Assembly (NCBI GenBank): GCA_024400715.1
Contig: JAKSMH010000097.1
Location: 1-5,555, forward strand
Direction of reading: 5' to 3'
DNA length: 5,555 nucleotides
Origin: Bacteroidales bacterium
GTDB taxonomy: Bacteria > Bacteroidota > Bacteroidia > Bacteroidales > WCHB1-69
The translations under genes and the position numbers were made by a program. The notes under the pieces were generated by a model. It was given only the letters and a program-made list of their open reading frames with translations, was not told where the DNA came from and did not search any database. Of the stretch, positions 1 through 5,340 are shown piece by piece (position 1 is the first letter of the stretch; every line of letters begins with the position of its first letter).

Positions 1-1
1 G

Positions 2-124
2 CACAATGGTCGTGTCATTGCCGCTGGAACCGAAATCAAAATGGGCGATAAAATTACTCTGGTGGTGGGTCGAGATATTTCAGAGTTGCCTATGGGAGAT
101 ACTTTAAGTACTGAATTACAATAG
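2..124 (+). CDS. PASTA-domain protein, C-terminal end (partial)
   Basis: Only the last 40 codons and the TAG stop are present; the gene begins before the window. The visible peptide runs HNGRVIAAGTEIKMGDK and ends with ITLVVG, then a short polar tail. The pattern G-x-V-x-x-G-T-x-I-x-x-G-(D)-x-I-x-L-V-V-G is the second half of a PASTA repeat, the small beta-alpha-beta module found in penicillin-binding proteins and Ser/Thr kinases. In Bacteroidota, PASTA repeats also occur in stand-alone membrane-anchored periplasmic proteins, and this is the likeliest identity (inference, because the anchor and earlier repeats are not visible). The T9SS protein gene follows 17 bases downstream on the same strand, so the two are probably cotranscribed. 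A kinase or PBP C-terminus cannot be excluded from this fragment. Confidence 0.75.
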   Translation, partial: HNGRVIAAGTEIKMGDKITLVVGRDISELPMGDTLSTELQ

Positions 125-141
125 TTTAGCAAACTTGTTTT

Positions 142-2265
142 ATGAAATTTTTGAGAAAAACATTCCTGATAATCTTTGTGGCACTCGTAGGTGTTAATTT
201 GTCTTTTGCCCAGGAAATCTTGACGGGGTTACGTCATAACCCGGTGTTGATGAACAAGCAGAAAAACAACACCAAAAGTACAACACCAGTGTATTTGCCT
301 TTTTTTGATGATTTTTCTAATTATACAGGTTATCCTAAATCATCGTTATGGAATGACAATCAGGCATTTGTGAATAATTCTTTTCCCGTTTATCCTCCTT
401 CTATCGGGGTGGCCACTTTGGATGCCCTTGACGAAAACGGCCAGATTTATGCTCACGCCGAAACACGTCCCTTCGGGGCTGATACGCTGACTTCCCGTCC
501 TATTAATTTGGAATATGACGAATTTGGCTATCCCTATTATCCTTCAGATTCAATTTATTTCAGTTTTTATTATCAGCCGGGTGGGGCATCCAAAAAGTAT
601 CCTCCCGTGGAATGGGAGCGCATTGGCGATAAACCCGAATCCAGCGATTCCTTGATTTTGGAATTCGGTTATCCTACCGGCGGTTTTGTTTTTGTCGGAT
701 ATGATTATTGCGATTATGAATTAACCCGCACCTACAATGTCGGCGATTCGTTGCTGAACCCCTATTTGCTGCCCGATACGGTTTATTTTGTTTTCGATTT
801 TTATGCTGTCGAGGGAGAGTCCATTATGCTTCCTTGTGATTCTTTGTGGGCTCCTGAATATCACTGGGATCATATTTGGGCAACGCCGGGATGTAAGGTG
901 GACGATTGGTTGGCCGAAGATGCCGAACATCATTTAACCTATTTCAAAAAAGTGAGGATACCCATCACGAATCTTGATTATTTTAGGGACGATTTTCAAT
1001 TCAGATTTAGAAATTATGCCAGTCTGGAACCCAACGGCTATGACGGCTGGGCCTCCAATGCCGATCAATGGCACATCGATTATGTAATGCTGGAAGAAAA
1101 TATGACCTGCCACGACCTTTATCCCGATGATGTGACTTTTGTTTCCCCTACCACTTCCGCATTGAAGAATTATCAGTCTATGCCGTGGAATCAGTTCCGT
1201 TCTTCAGATATGAAAGATAAATTTGTCAACGAATTGGCCAATATTTCATCGCAAGCCAAAAATGTCACTTACAACTATCGTGTGACTAAAGAGAACGGCA
1301 GTTTGGTAACGGAGACTGAACCTACTTCCGAAAATGCTTACCCTTATTACAACAACGGTTTGTATGTCAATCCAGTGCATACGCAGCCGAGTATAGCATT
1401 CGTTTTCCCGTCTGATGGGGAAGACAGTGCGATTTTTAAGATTACGCACGTTTTCAATGTGACGGGCTGGGGCGATGATTGCGAGGAAAACGATACTTGC
1501 GTTTTCTACCAGAAATTTTACAATTATTATGCTTACGATGATGGTACTGCAGAGGCCGGCTATTCCCTGATTTCAACCCTGACCAATCCGGAAACCTATT
1601 TGGCTATGCGGTTTCAGATGGCTCAGAGTGATACCTTGCGCGGCGTGAGAATGTGGTTTAATTCTGTGCTGAATGATGCAAATATCGAACCGTTTACATT
1701 GATGGTATGGAATGATATGGGGGGCGTGCCCGGCGAAGTCATTGCCTCTCTTCCCGGACAATATCCTGGTCATGCAGTCAATCCGCTCGATTTTGTAAGT
1801 TATTATTTAGATGAACCCATTGTGGTTCCGACTACTTTCTATGTGGGAATTTACCAAAATCACAATGTGCCGTTGAACATCGGTTTTGATCAAAACAATG
1901 ACGCACGTGCCCATTGGTTATACAGTACTTCGGGTGAATGGCGTGAGCCGTTCATCTTGGGTGCCCCAATGATTCGACCTGTTTTGGGAAAGGATTTCGA
2001 AAAGACATCTGTTCCGCAGGTCGTCGCATTTGATTTCCAGGTTTATCCCAATCCTGCCACGGATCAAATTACCATTATGCAGGATTCTTATGGTCCAATG
2101 GCTGCCGAAGCTGTCATTTTTGACGTGACGGGACGAAAAGTGGCCGAATTTACGCTTGACAATTATCAAAACACAGTCAATATAAGTCATCTTACGAGCG
2201 GAATGTACCTGCTTCAGCTTAAATCTGATCATCAAACCGCCGTCAAGAAAATCATTAAACGATAA
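142..2265 (+). CDS. T9SS type A sorting domain-containing secreted protein
   Basis: A 707-residue protein predicted to cross the inner membrane by Sec and the outer membrane by the type IX secretion system, ending on the surface or released. Residues 1-23 form a signal peptide: basic MKFLRK, a hydrophobic core, and probable cleavage at SFA|QE. The mature N-terminus carries LPFFDDFS (52-59) and PPSIGVATLDALD (85-97), motifs I associate with large Bacteroidota surface proteins. The middle is rich in Asp, Tyr, Phe and Trp and predicted all-beta; I recognise no catalytic motif. Residues 635-707 are a classic Por secretion tail: YPNPATDQITI, then VIFDVTGRKV, then LTSGMYLLQL and a basic KKIIKR end. 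In characterised systems this domain is removed by the PorU sortase, often with attachment to A-LPS. The ATG is chosen because it directly precedes the signal peptide; no Shine-Dalgarno sequence is seen, as is normal in this phylum. The function of the passenger is unknown. Confidence 0.9.
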   Translation: MKFLRKTFLIIFVALVGVNLSFAQEILTGLRHNPVLMNKQKNNTKSTTPVYLPFFDDFSNYTGYPKSSLWNDNQAFVNNSFPVYPPSIGVATLDALDENGQIYAHAETRPFGADTLTSRPINLEYDEFGYPYYPSDSIYFSFYYQPGGASKKYPPVEWERIGDKPESSDSLILEFGYPTGGFVFVGYDYCDYELTRTYNVGDSLLNPYLLPDTVYFVFDFYAVEGESIMLPCDSLWAPEYHWDHIWATPGCKVDDWLAEDAEHHLTYFKKVRIPITNLDYFRDDFQFRFRNYASLEPNGYDGWASNADQWHIDYVMLEENMTCHDLYPDDVTFVSPTTSALKNYQSMPWNQFRSSDMKDKFVNELANISSQAKNVTYNYRVTKENGSLVTETEPTSENAYPYYNNGLYVNPVHTQPSIAFVFPSDGEDSAIFKITHVFNVTGWGDDCEENDTCVFYQKFYNYYAYDDGTAEAGYSLISTLTNPETYLAMRFQMAQSDTLRGVRMWFNSVLNDANIEPFTLMVWNDMGGVPGEVIASLPGQYPGHAVNPLDFVSYYLDEPIVVPTTFYVGIYQNHNVPLNIGFDQNNDARAHWLYSTSGEWREPFILGAPMIRPVLGKDFEKTSVPQVVAFDFQVYPNPATDQITIMQDSYGPMAAEAVIFDVTGRKVAEFTLDNYQNTVNISHLTSGMYLLQLKSDHQTAVKKIIKR

Positions 2266-2270
2266 ACTCT

Positions 2271-3074
2271 ATGAAACTCAAACTCGAACGCCCCCTTGTT
2301 TTTTTTGATTTGGAAACTACCGGCTTGAATGTCGGAAAGGACAGAATCGTGGAAATCTCAATGCTGAAAGTAATGCCTGACGGCGAAGAAATCGTCAAGA
2401 CGATGCTGCTCAACCCCGGATGCCATATTCCTGCCGAATGCTCCGAGGTTCACGGTATCTATGATAGCGATGTGAAGGACAAGCCTCGTTTTGAAGAGGT
2501 GGCTGACGAAATATTGGATTATATTGGAGATGCGGATCTTGCAGGTTTTAATTCCAACAAATTTGATGTTCCATTATTGGTGGAAGAATTTTTGCGCTGC
2601 GGCAAACGCCTGGATTTCCGCAATCGCCGTATGATTGATGTGCAGAATATTTTCCATAAGATGGAACCCCGTAATCTGGTGGCCGCCTATAAGCTCTATT
2701 GCGGCAAGGATTTGACCGACGCCCATCAGGCTGCCGCCGATACAAGGGCAACCTACGAAGTGCTGTTGTCTCAATTGGAAAAATATCAAAATGTAGAGTA
2801 TGAGGATAGAAAGACCGGTATGAAGTCCATTCCCGTCCAAAACGACGTGAAGGCGTTGAGTAGCTTTTCCACCGAAGGTCGTTCTGTGGATTTCGCCAAC
2901 CACATCGTTTTCAACGAAAATGACGAGGAGGTTTTCAATTTTGGAAAACACAAAGGCGAAACCGTGGAAAGCGTTTTCCGCAAGGAACCATCCTATTACG
3001 CCTGGATGATGAATGCCGAATTTCCGCTTTATACGAAGGAAATTATTACGATGATTAAAGAAAGAATGTTTTAA
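2271..3074 (+). CDS. DnaQ-like 3'-5' exonuclease (DEDDh) with ExoX-like C-terminal domain
   Basis: A 267-residue cytoplasmic nuclease of the DEDDh (RNase T/DnaQ) superfamily, which uses two metal ions to remove nucleotides from DNA 3' ends. Exo I is FFDLETTG with D13 and E15; Exo II is FNSNKFDVPLL with D99; Exo III is HQAAADTRAT with H152 and D157 (H-x4-D), so all catalytic residues are present. The exonuclease domain spans about 8-170. After a linker, residues 219-267 (VFNFGKHKGETVESV, then YYAWMM and FP) form the small C-terminal module also seen in exodeoxyribonuclease X-type proteins, which sets this apart from the bare Pol III epsilon subunit. Annotation pipelines often call such proteins 'DNA polymerase III subunit epsilon'; a repair or end-trimming exonuclease is the more careful name. 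Its ATG lies 5 bases after the T9SS gene stop, implying cotranscription and possibly coupled translation. Confidence 0.92.
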   Translation: MKLKLERPLVFFDLETTGLNVGKDRIVEISMLKVMPDGEEIVKTMLLNPGCHIPAECSEVHGIYDSDVKDKPRFEEVADEILDYIGDADLAGFNSNKFDVPLLVEEFLRCGKRLDFRNRRMIDVQNIFHKMEPRNLVAAYKLYCGKDLTDAHQAAADTRATYEVLLSQLEKYQNVEYEDRKTGMKSIPVQNDVKALSSFSTEGRSVDFANHIVFNENDEEVFNFGKHKGETVESVFRKEPSYYAWMMNAEFPLYTKEIITMIKERMF

Positions 3075-3084
3075 TACTTGATTT

Positions 3085-3732
3085 ATGAAGAAATTTGCAG
3101 TTGTTTTATGCGGTTGCGGTTGTTATGACGGTTCTGAAATTCACGAATCCGTAATGACTTTGCTGGCCATTGACAGAAACGAGTGCCAGTACTCGATTTT
3201 CGCGCCCGATGCGGATCAATATCACGTGATCAATCATTATACCAAACAAGCCACCGATGAGAAACGGAATATGCTGGCCGAAGCCGCCCGTATTGCCCGT
3301 GGCGACATCCAGCCATTGACCGCTTTGAAAGTCAGTGATTTTGATGCCATCGTGTTCCCTGGCGGTTTCGGTGCCGCTAAAAACTTGTTCACTTATGCCG
3401 TAGAAGGAACCAATGCCGTGGCCATTCCAGAAGTTGAACGGGTGGTTCGCGACTTTTATGCCGCCCACAAACCCATAGGTGCCCTGTGCATCGCACCCGT
3501 GATGATAGCCAAGATTTTGGGCAATGTCACTATCACGGTCGGCGTGGATCAGAAAACCATTGCCGATGTGGAAAGCTTTGGTGCCAAACACATCAACACG
3601 CAGCAGACGGAAGTTATTGCCGACAAGGAGAACAAGGTGTTTACCACGCCTTGCTATATGCTTCCCGCCACCATTGCCGACATTGCCGACTGTGCCGACA
3701 ATTTGATTAAAGCCATTCTTGAAAATCTTTAA
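3085..3732 (+). CDS. elbB: Isoprenoid biosynthesis glyoxalase ElbB (DJ-1/PfpI family)
   Basis: A 215-residue cytoplasmic protein, close to the usual ElbB length of about 217. It belongs to the class I glutamine amidotransferase-like DJ-1/PfpI superfamily. ElbB from E. coli has glyoxalase III-type activity on glyoxal in vitro; the older link to isoprenoid synthesis is indirect. Diagnostic segments are YDGSEIHES (14-22, with conserved E18), FAPDADQYHVINH (39-51), the nucleophile-side strand DAIVFPGGFGAAKN (87-100), and the nucleophile elbow GALCIAP with C135 as the probable catalytic cysteine. The first strand reads LCGCGCYDG, putting cysteines at 9, 11 and 13 where the E. coli protein has mostly Ser/Gly. 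Three adjacent 9-base units at 3673-3699 (ATTGCCGAC twice, then TGTGCCGAC) encode IADIADCAD and are probably local slippage. It starts 10 bases after the exonuclease and its TAA overlaps the aroK start by one base. Confidence 0.93.
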   Translation: MKKFAVVLCGCGCYDGSEIHESVMTLLAIDRNECQYSIFAPDADQYHVINHYTKQATDEKRNMLAEAARIARGDIQPLTALKVSDFDAIVFPGGFGAAKNLFTYAVEGTNAVAIPEVERVVRDFYAAHKPIGALCIAPVMIAKILGNVTITVGVDQKTIADVESFGAKHINTQQTEVIADKENKVFTTPCYMLPATIADIADCADNLIKAILENL

Positions 3733-4271
3733 TGGGCCGAATCGTTCTTGTTGGATTTCCTGGCTGTGGAAAATCTACGGTGGGAAAAAAATTGGCTTCC
3801 AAGCTGTCGTACGGTTTTGTCGATTTGGACAATGCCATTGAAGAGGCGTATCATCTTTCCATTCCTGAATTTTTCGCCAAATATGGTGAAAATGGTTTCC
3901 GCACCTGCGAACAAAAGGTGCTGTTGGACCATTTGTCTATAGACAATGTTGTCATTTCCGCCGGTGGAGGAACGCCCTGTTTTTTCCAAAATATGGAGTT
4001 GATCAATGCCCACAGCACATCTGTCTATATCCAGATGGTGCCCCAATCGTTGTTTCATCGTTTAAGTCACGCCAAGCGTGTCCGGCCGCTCGTACAGAAT
4101 ATGACACCGACCGAGCTCCAACAATATATCGACAGCACCTTGGCAATCCGTGAACCTTTTTACCTTCAGGCACACCTTACCGTAAAAGGCGAAAGTCTTG
4201 ATGTGGAGGAATTGGTGGATAGAATACTTCACCTTCCCGCCCACTCCGATTTGTCACGAAATTCGTTTTGA
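3732..4271 (+). CDS. aroK: Shikimate kinase
   Basis: A 179-residue cytoplasmic enzyme that phosphorylates the 3-hydroxyl of shikimate with ATP, the fifth step of the chorismate pathway to aromatic amino acids. Motifs appear in family order: Walker A GFPGCGKST (8-16); the DxD of FVDLD (D31, D33) for Mg and shikimate; R57 and E60 in GFRTCE for shikimate; AGGG (77-80, Walker B-like region); lid arginine R118 in RVRPL; and R140 in REPFY for the substrate and nucleotide side. All expected catalytic positions are intact and the length is normal; the last dozen residues (LPAHSDLSRNSF) are a non-conserved tail. The ATG overlaps the elbB stop as TAATG, an arrangement that commonly gives translational coupling. 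It is the last gene of the operon, and the other aromatic-pathway genes are not nearby. AroK and AroL are functionally equivalent; aroK is used by convention. Confidence 0.95.
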   Translation: MGRIVLVGFPGCGKSTVGKKLASKLSYGFVDLDNAIEEAYHLSIPEFFAKYGENGFRTCEQKVLLDHLSIDNVVISAGGGTPCFFQNMELINAHSTSVYIQMVPQSLFHRLSHAKRVRPLVQNMTPTELQQYIDSTLAIREPFYLQAHLTVKGESLDVEELVDRILHLPAHSDLSRNSF

Positions 4272-4283
4272 AAGCGATATAAA

Positions 4284-4320
4284 GTGCCGCGGGAAGGAAT
4301 GCCGACATCCGGTGCGGCAC
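4284..4320 (+). repeat. GC-rich hairpin just after aroK
   Basis: GTGCCGC (4284-4290) is matched by its exact reverse complement GCGGCAC (4314-4320) across a 23-base loop that itself contains CCG/CGG (4302-4304 and 4310-4312). It lies 12 bases past the aroK stop, where a 3'-end structure would be expected. No U-run follows, so it is not a standard intrinsic terminator. It could stabilise the operon mRNA 3' end or be a chance pairing in GC-rich repeat DNA. Confidence 0.4.
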
Positions 4321-4352
4321 GGGCTGTGAATGCATGGTGGCCTGCAGCGGCG

Positions 4353-4384
4353 TGCGAAGGCGCAAAGGTGTGAAGGTTGAGAAG
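4353..4384. repeat. Degenerate 8-base tandem repeat
   Basis: Four consecutive octamers can be read: TGCGAAGG, CGCAAAGG, TGTGAAGG and TTGAGAAG. They share a purine-rich core close to GNGAAGG. On the other strand the pattern resembles the short CCTTTGCG-type tandem repeats seen between genes in several bacterial groups. It sits between the aroK 3' hairpin and the long inverted repeat. No protein or binding role is evident. The units are degenerate, so drift from a former perfect array is possible. Confidence 0.45.
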
Positions 4385-4396
4385 ATGATGATAATT

Positions 4397-4468
4397 CCCC
4401 TCCTTTGTTGTGTAGTCCAATGGATTAAAATAGGTAAATTAGTCTGAGATACACAACAAAAGGAGGGG
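4397..4468. repeat. Near-perfect 18/19-base inverted repeat, possibly a dispersed element
   Basis: The left arm CCCCTCCTTTGTTGTGTA (4397-4414) is matched by the right arm TACACAACAAAAGGAGGGG (4450-4468), with one extra A in the right arm as the only difference. A 35-base AT-rich spacer separates the arms. A second small palindrome, GGCC-GTA-GGCC (4470-4480), follows at once. As RNA this would form a long stable stem, but there is no following U-run as in an intrinsic terminator. I see no target-site duplication directly outside the arms. The best reading is a short non-autonomous or REP-like intergenic repeat that may also protect or end the operon transcript; this is inference. Confidence 0.6.
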
Positions 4469-4551
4469 TGGCCGTAGGCCAGGGTGGTAAAATCGGCGTT
4501 ATTGTTCAACACAATACATTAATTATCAGTGATTTATAAAAAACGAAAAAT

Positions 4552-4586
4552 TTTGTTTTTTCAATTACTTTTTTTCTTAACTTTGC
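4552..4586 (+). promoter_or_regulatory. Bacteroidota-type promoter, plus strand
   Basis: TAACTTTG (4578-4585, followed by C) is an exact match to the Bacteroidota -7 consensus TAnnTTTG. A TTTG at 4552-4555 lies 22 bases upstream, slightly longer than the usual spacing to the -33 box, in strongly T-rich DNA. Transcription would begin around 4590-4595 and run into the short ORFs at 4600 and 4667. The upstream AT-rich hairpin AAAAAAC/GTTTTTT (4538-4544 with 4555-4561) overlaps the -33 region. Confidence 0.6.
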
Positions 4587-4599
4587 CTTATCAAACAAA

Positions 4600-4653
4600 A
4601 TGAAACTGACACGGCTGCCCATACTTCCTTTTTCTCTATCCTGTAGAATCTAA
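4600..4653 (+). CDS. Possible 17-residue leader-type ORF
   Basis: ATG at 4600 opens MKLTRLPILPFSLSCRI and stops at TAA 4651-4653. It is the first ATG after the plus-strand promoter, only about 10 bases from the expected transcription start. The product would be short, hydrophobic and basic. Position suggests a leader peptide or a chance ORF. Coding is not demonstrated: no Shine-Dalgarno sequence is expected in this phylum, so the start cannot be tested that way. The next ATG, at 4667, follows an A-rich stretch (TAAAAAAAGTGACATT), which is the better-looking translation start. Confidence 0.2.
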   Translation: MKLTRLPILPFSLSCRI

Positions 4654-4921
4654 AAAAAGTGACATTATGAAGAACAAGTTTCAGAATAAGCCTGCCTTTT
4701 GTCTCGACCTGCAATGGTTGGGAAAAAACAACTTCCTTGGGTAGTGCTCTGTCGCTCAAGCGTGCGCCGGCGGCAGAGGTCAGGTGCTTTGCGGGGCAAT
4801 CATGATGTCTTTTGCGGAGAATAATGATATACCCCGCCCGAAACACACCCGATGGCATTGTATTATTCGTTCAATCTTGCGGCGTTTTGGTTTCCGCAAG
4901 GCACGCACTTCAAAAACGGGC

Positions 4922-4931
4922 TGCAAAGATA
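4922..4931 (-). promoter_or_regulatory. Bacteroidota-type -7 box, minus strand
   Basis: Read on the minus strand, 4931 to 4922 is TATCTTTGCA, an exact TAnnTTTG -7 box with the common following GC. A weak -33 candidate, TTTTCG, lies at 4959-4954, again 22 bases away. Transcription would start near 4918 and run left over the hairpins and the minus-strand ORF at 4858-4577, opposing the promoter at 4552-4586. Confidence 0.5.
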
Positions 4932-4932
4932 C

Positions 4933-4940
4933 TACTTTTG
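4933..4940 (+). promoter_or_regulatory. Candidate -7 box for the small membrane protein gene
   Basis: TACTTTTG fits TAnnTTTG exactly on the plus strand and ends 45 bases before the ATG at 4986, giving an expected leader of roughly 35-40 bases. No convincing TTTG -33 box is seen 19-22 bases upstream, which lowers confidence. It lies one base from the minus-strand -7 box, and together they form the near-palindrome CAAAGATA-C-TACTTTTG. Confidence 0.4.
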
Positions 4941-4985
4941 AAAATCTAATAAACGAAAATTAATGTTGTTAAAATTAGTAATATT

Positions 4986-5213
4986 ATGAAAAATAATTCC
5001 TTTGATTTTTTAGACAAATATAAATATATTTATTTTGTCTTAGTGGGTTTACTATGTGCTTTTTTAGTTAGCTTCATTTTACAATTATTTGACTCCGAAA
5101 TCAACGCCAAATTGTTATTAAATAGAACTTTTTTCTACTGGGGATTTATGTATCCTGTTGGCTTTGTCATTTACGAAGCAATTAAAAAACTGCAAAACAA
5201 CAATACTAAATAA
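4986..5213 (+). CDS. Small two-helix membrane protein, unknown function
   Basis: A 75-residue protein that I do not assign to a family. A polar N-terminus with KYKY (11-14) leads into a hydrophobic helix at about 14-35 (YIYFVLVGLLC onward). A short loop with acidic DSE and basic K42/R47 follows, then a second aromatic-rich helix at about 48-66 (TFFYWGFMYPVGF onward) and a polar, Asn-rich tail (KKLQNNNTK). With one lysine-rich segment at each end, both termini are probably cytoplasmic. The gene is much more AT-rich than the operon to its left, and its codons favour A/T endings. The ATG follows AT-rich DNA without a Shine-Dalgarno sequence, and a -7 box at 4933-4940 could drive it. A second small membrane ORF follows 127 bases downstream. 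It could be an accessory protein of a mobile region or part of a small two-gene system; the sequence does not show which. Confidence 0.65.
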   Translation: MKNNSFDFLDKYKYIYFVLVGLLCAFLVSFILQLFDSEINAKLLLNRTFFYWGFMYPVGFVIYEAIKKLQNNNTK

Positions 5214-5340
5214 TACTGTTTAATGAATTCATAGCAAAAGTATGATTGTCACCCTAATCAGTAATTAAAATATCCTCGTTTTTTTGAGGCCAAAACACGA
5301 AGTAGGTTGCGAAGTAATTCATCATTAATCGTATGTAGTC
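5214..5340 (+). other. AT-rich spacer between the two small membrane genes
   Basis: No gene is seen here. It contains a weak stem CCTC/GAGG (5274-5277 with 5286-5289) around a T-run, a short direct repeat CGAAGTA twice (5298-5304 and 5310-5316, 12-base period) and a one-mismatch -7 box TATGATTG (5241-5248). Any of these could serve the downstream gene, but none is strong. The stem has its T-run in the loop, so it does not form a normal terminator. Confidence 0.3.

Larger units (their letters stand above)
4667..4963 (+). pseudogene. Plus-strand reading frame broken by one in-frame TAG
   Basis: From ATG 4667 the frame reads 25 residues (MKNKFQNKPAFC, then LDLQWLGKNNFLG), meets TAG at 4742-4744, and then stays open for 72 more codons to TAA at 4961-4963. 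An internal ATGATG at 4802-4807 could restart a 53-residue basic peptide beginning MMSFAENNDIPRPKHTRW and containing a run of arginines (RSILRRFGFRK). The upstream A-rich stretch and the plus-strand promoter at 4552-4586 suit expression of the first part. Possible readings are a gene broken by a nonsense change, two separate small ORFs, or a chance open frame over an RNA or repeat. The open minus-strand frame over the same DNA weakens the coding case. The end runs through the -7 boxes at 4924-4940, typical of a frame that is not a true gene. I recognise no family. Confidence 0.25.
4530..4985. other. Gene-poor unit with opposed promoters, small ORFs and hairpins
   Basis: No recognised gene lies here. 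The segment begins with an AT-rich plus-strand promoter, continues as moderate-to-high GC sequence (about 4600-4930), and ends at a minus-strand -7 box facing back into it, so it would be transcribed convergently. Hairpins inside it include CTTGGG/CTCAAG (4736-4741 with 4755-4760), GCGGGG/CCCCGC (4791-4796 with 4832-4837, inner stem ATCAT/ATGAT), CTTGCGG/CCGCAAG (4876-4882 with 4894-4900) and TTCAAAA/TTTTGAA (4909-4915 with 4936-4942). A minus-strand ORF at 4858-4577 (93 residues, basic, starting MPSGVFRAGYIIIL) is also open and has its own upstream -7 box, but shows no recognisable domain. Candidates are a structured RNA locus, a small dispersed repeat or decayed coding DNA; I cannot decide between them. 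Confidence 0.4.

Noticed and set aside
2574..2951. Minus-strand ORF of 125 residues opposite the exonuclease
   Set aside because: It is fully contained in a gene with intact DEDDh motifs, and its product has no recognisable features.
3106..3591. Minus-strand ORF of 161 residues opposite elbB
   Set aside because: It lies wholly inside elbB, whose frame is a clear family match; the antisense frame is open because of elbB codon usage.
3673..3699. Three 9-base GCCGAC-containing repeats as a regulatory array
   Set aside because: They lie in frame in elbB and encode IADIADCAD in a helix near the C-terminus, so they are coding microrepeats.
3486..3710. Plus-strand alternative frames inside elbB (74 and 60 residues)
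   Set aside because: They are out of frame within elbB, and their His/Arg/Cys-rich composition is a by-product of the GCC-rich codons there.
4284..4320. Intrinsic terminator for the operon
   Set aside because: The stem is good, but no U-run follows and the loop is long, so it is listed only as a hairpin.
4177..4512. Minus-strand ORF of 111 residues overlapping the aroK 3' end
   Set aside because: It overlaps the end of an intact shikimate kinase gene by about 95 bases and reads straight through the octamer array and the inverted repeat. It shows no domain, no signal sequence and no clear promoter.
4667..4741. Resemblance of MKNKFQNK to the start of IS200-type REP-associated transposases
   Set aside because: Only eight residues look similar. 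The expected HUH and catalytic tyrosine regions are absent in all frames downstream, so a transposase remnant cannot be supported.
4742..4744. TAG read as pyrrolysine or by phage-type recoding
   Set aside because: No suppressor tRNA or Pyl genes are visible, and the neighbouring genes end in TAA, TAG or TGA as usual with no phage context. Decay or chance is simpler.
5274..5289. Terminator CCTC/GAGG after the first small membrane gene
   Set aside because: There are only 4 base pairs, and the T-run is in the loop instead of after the stem.
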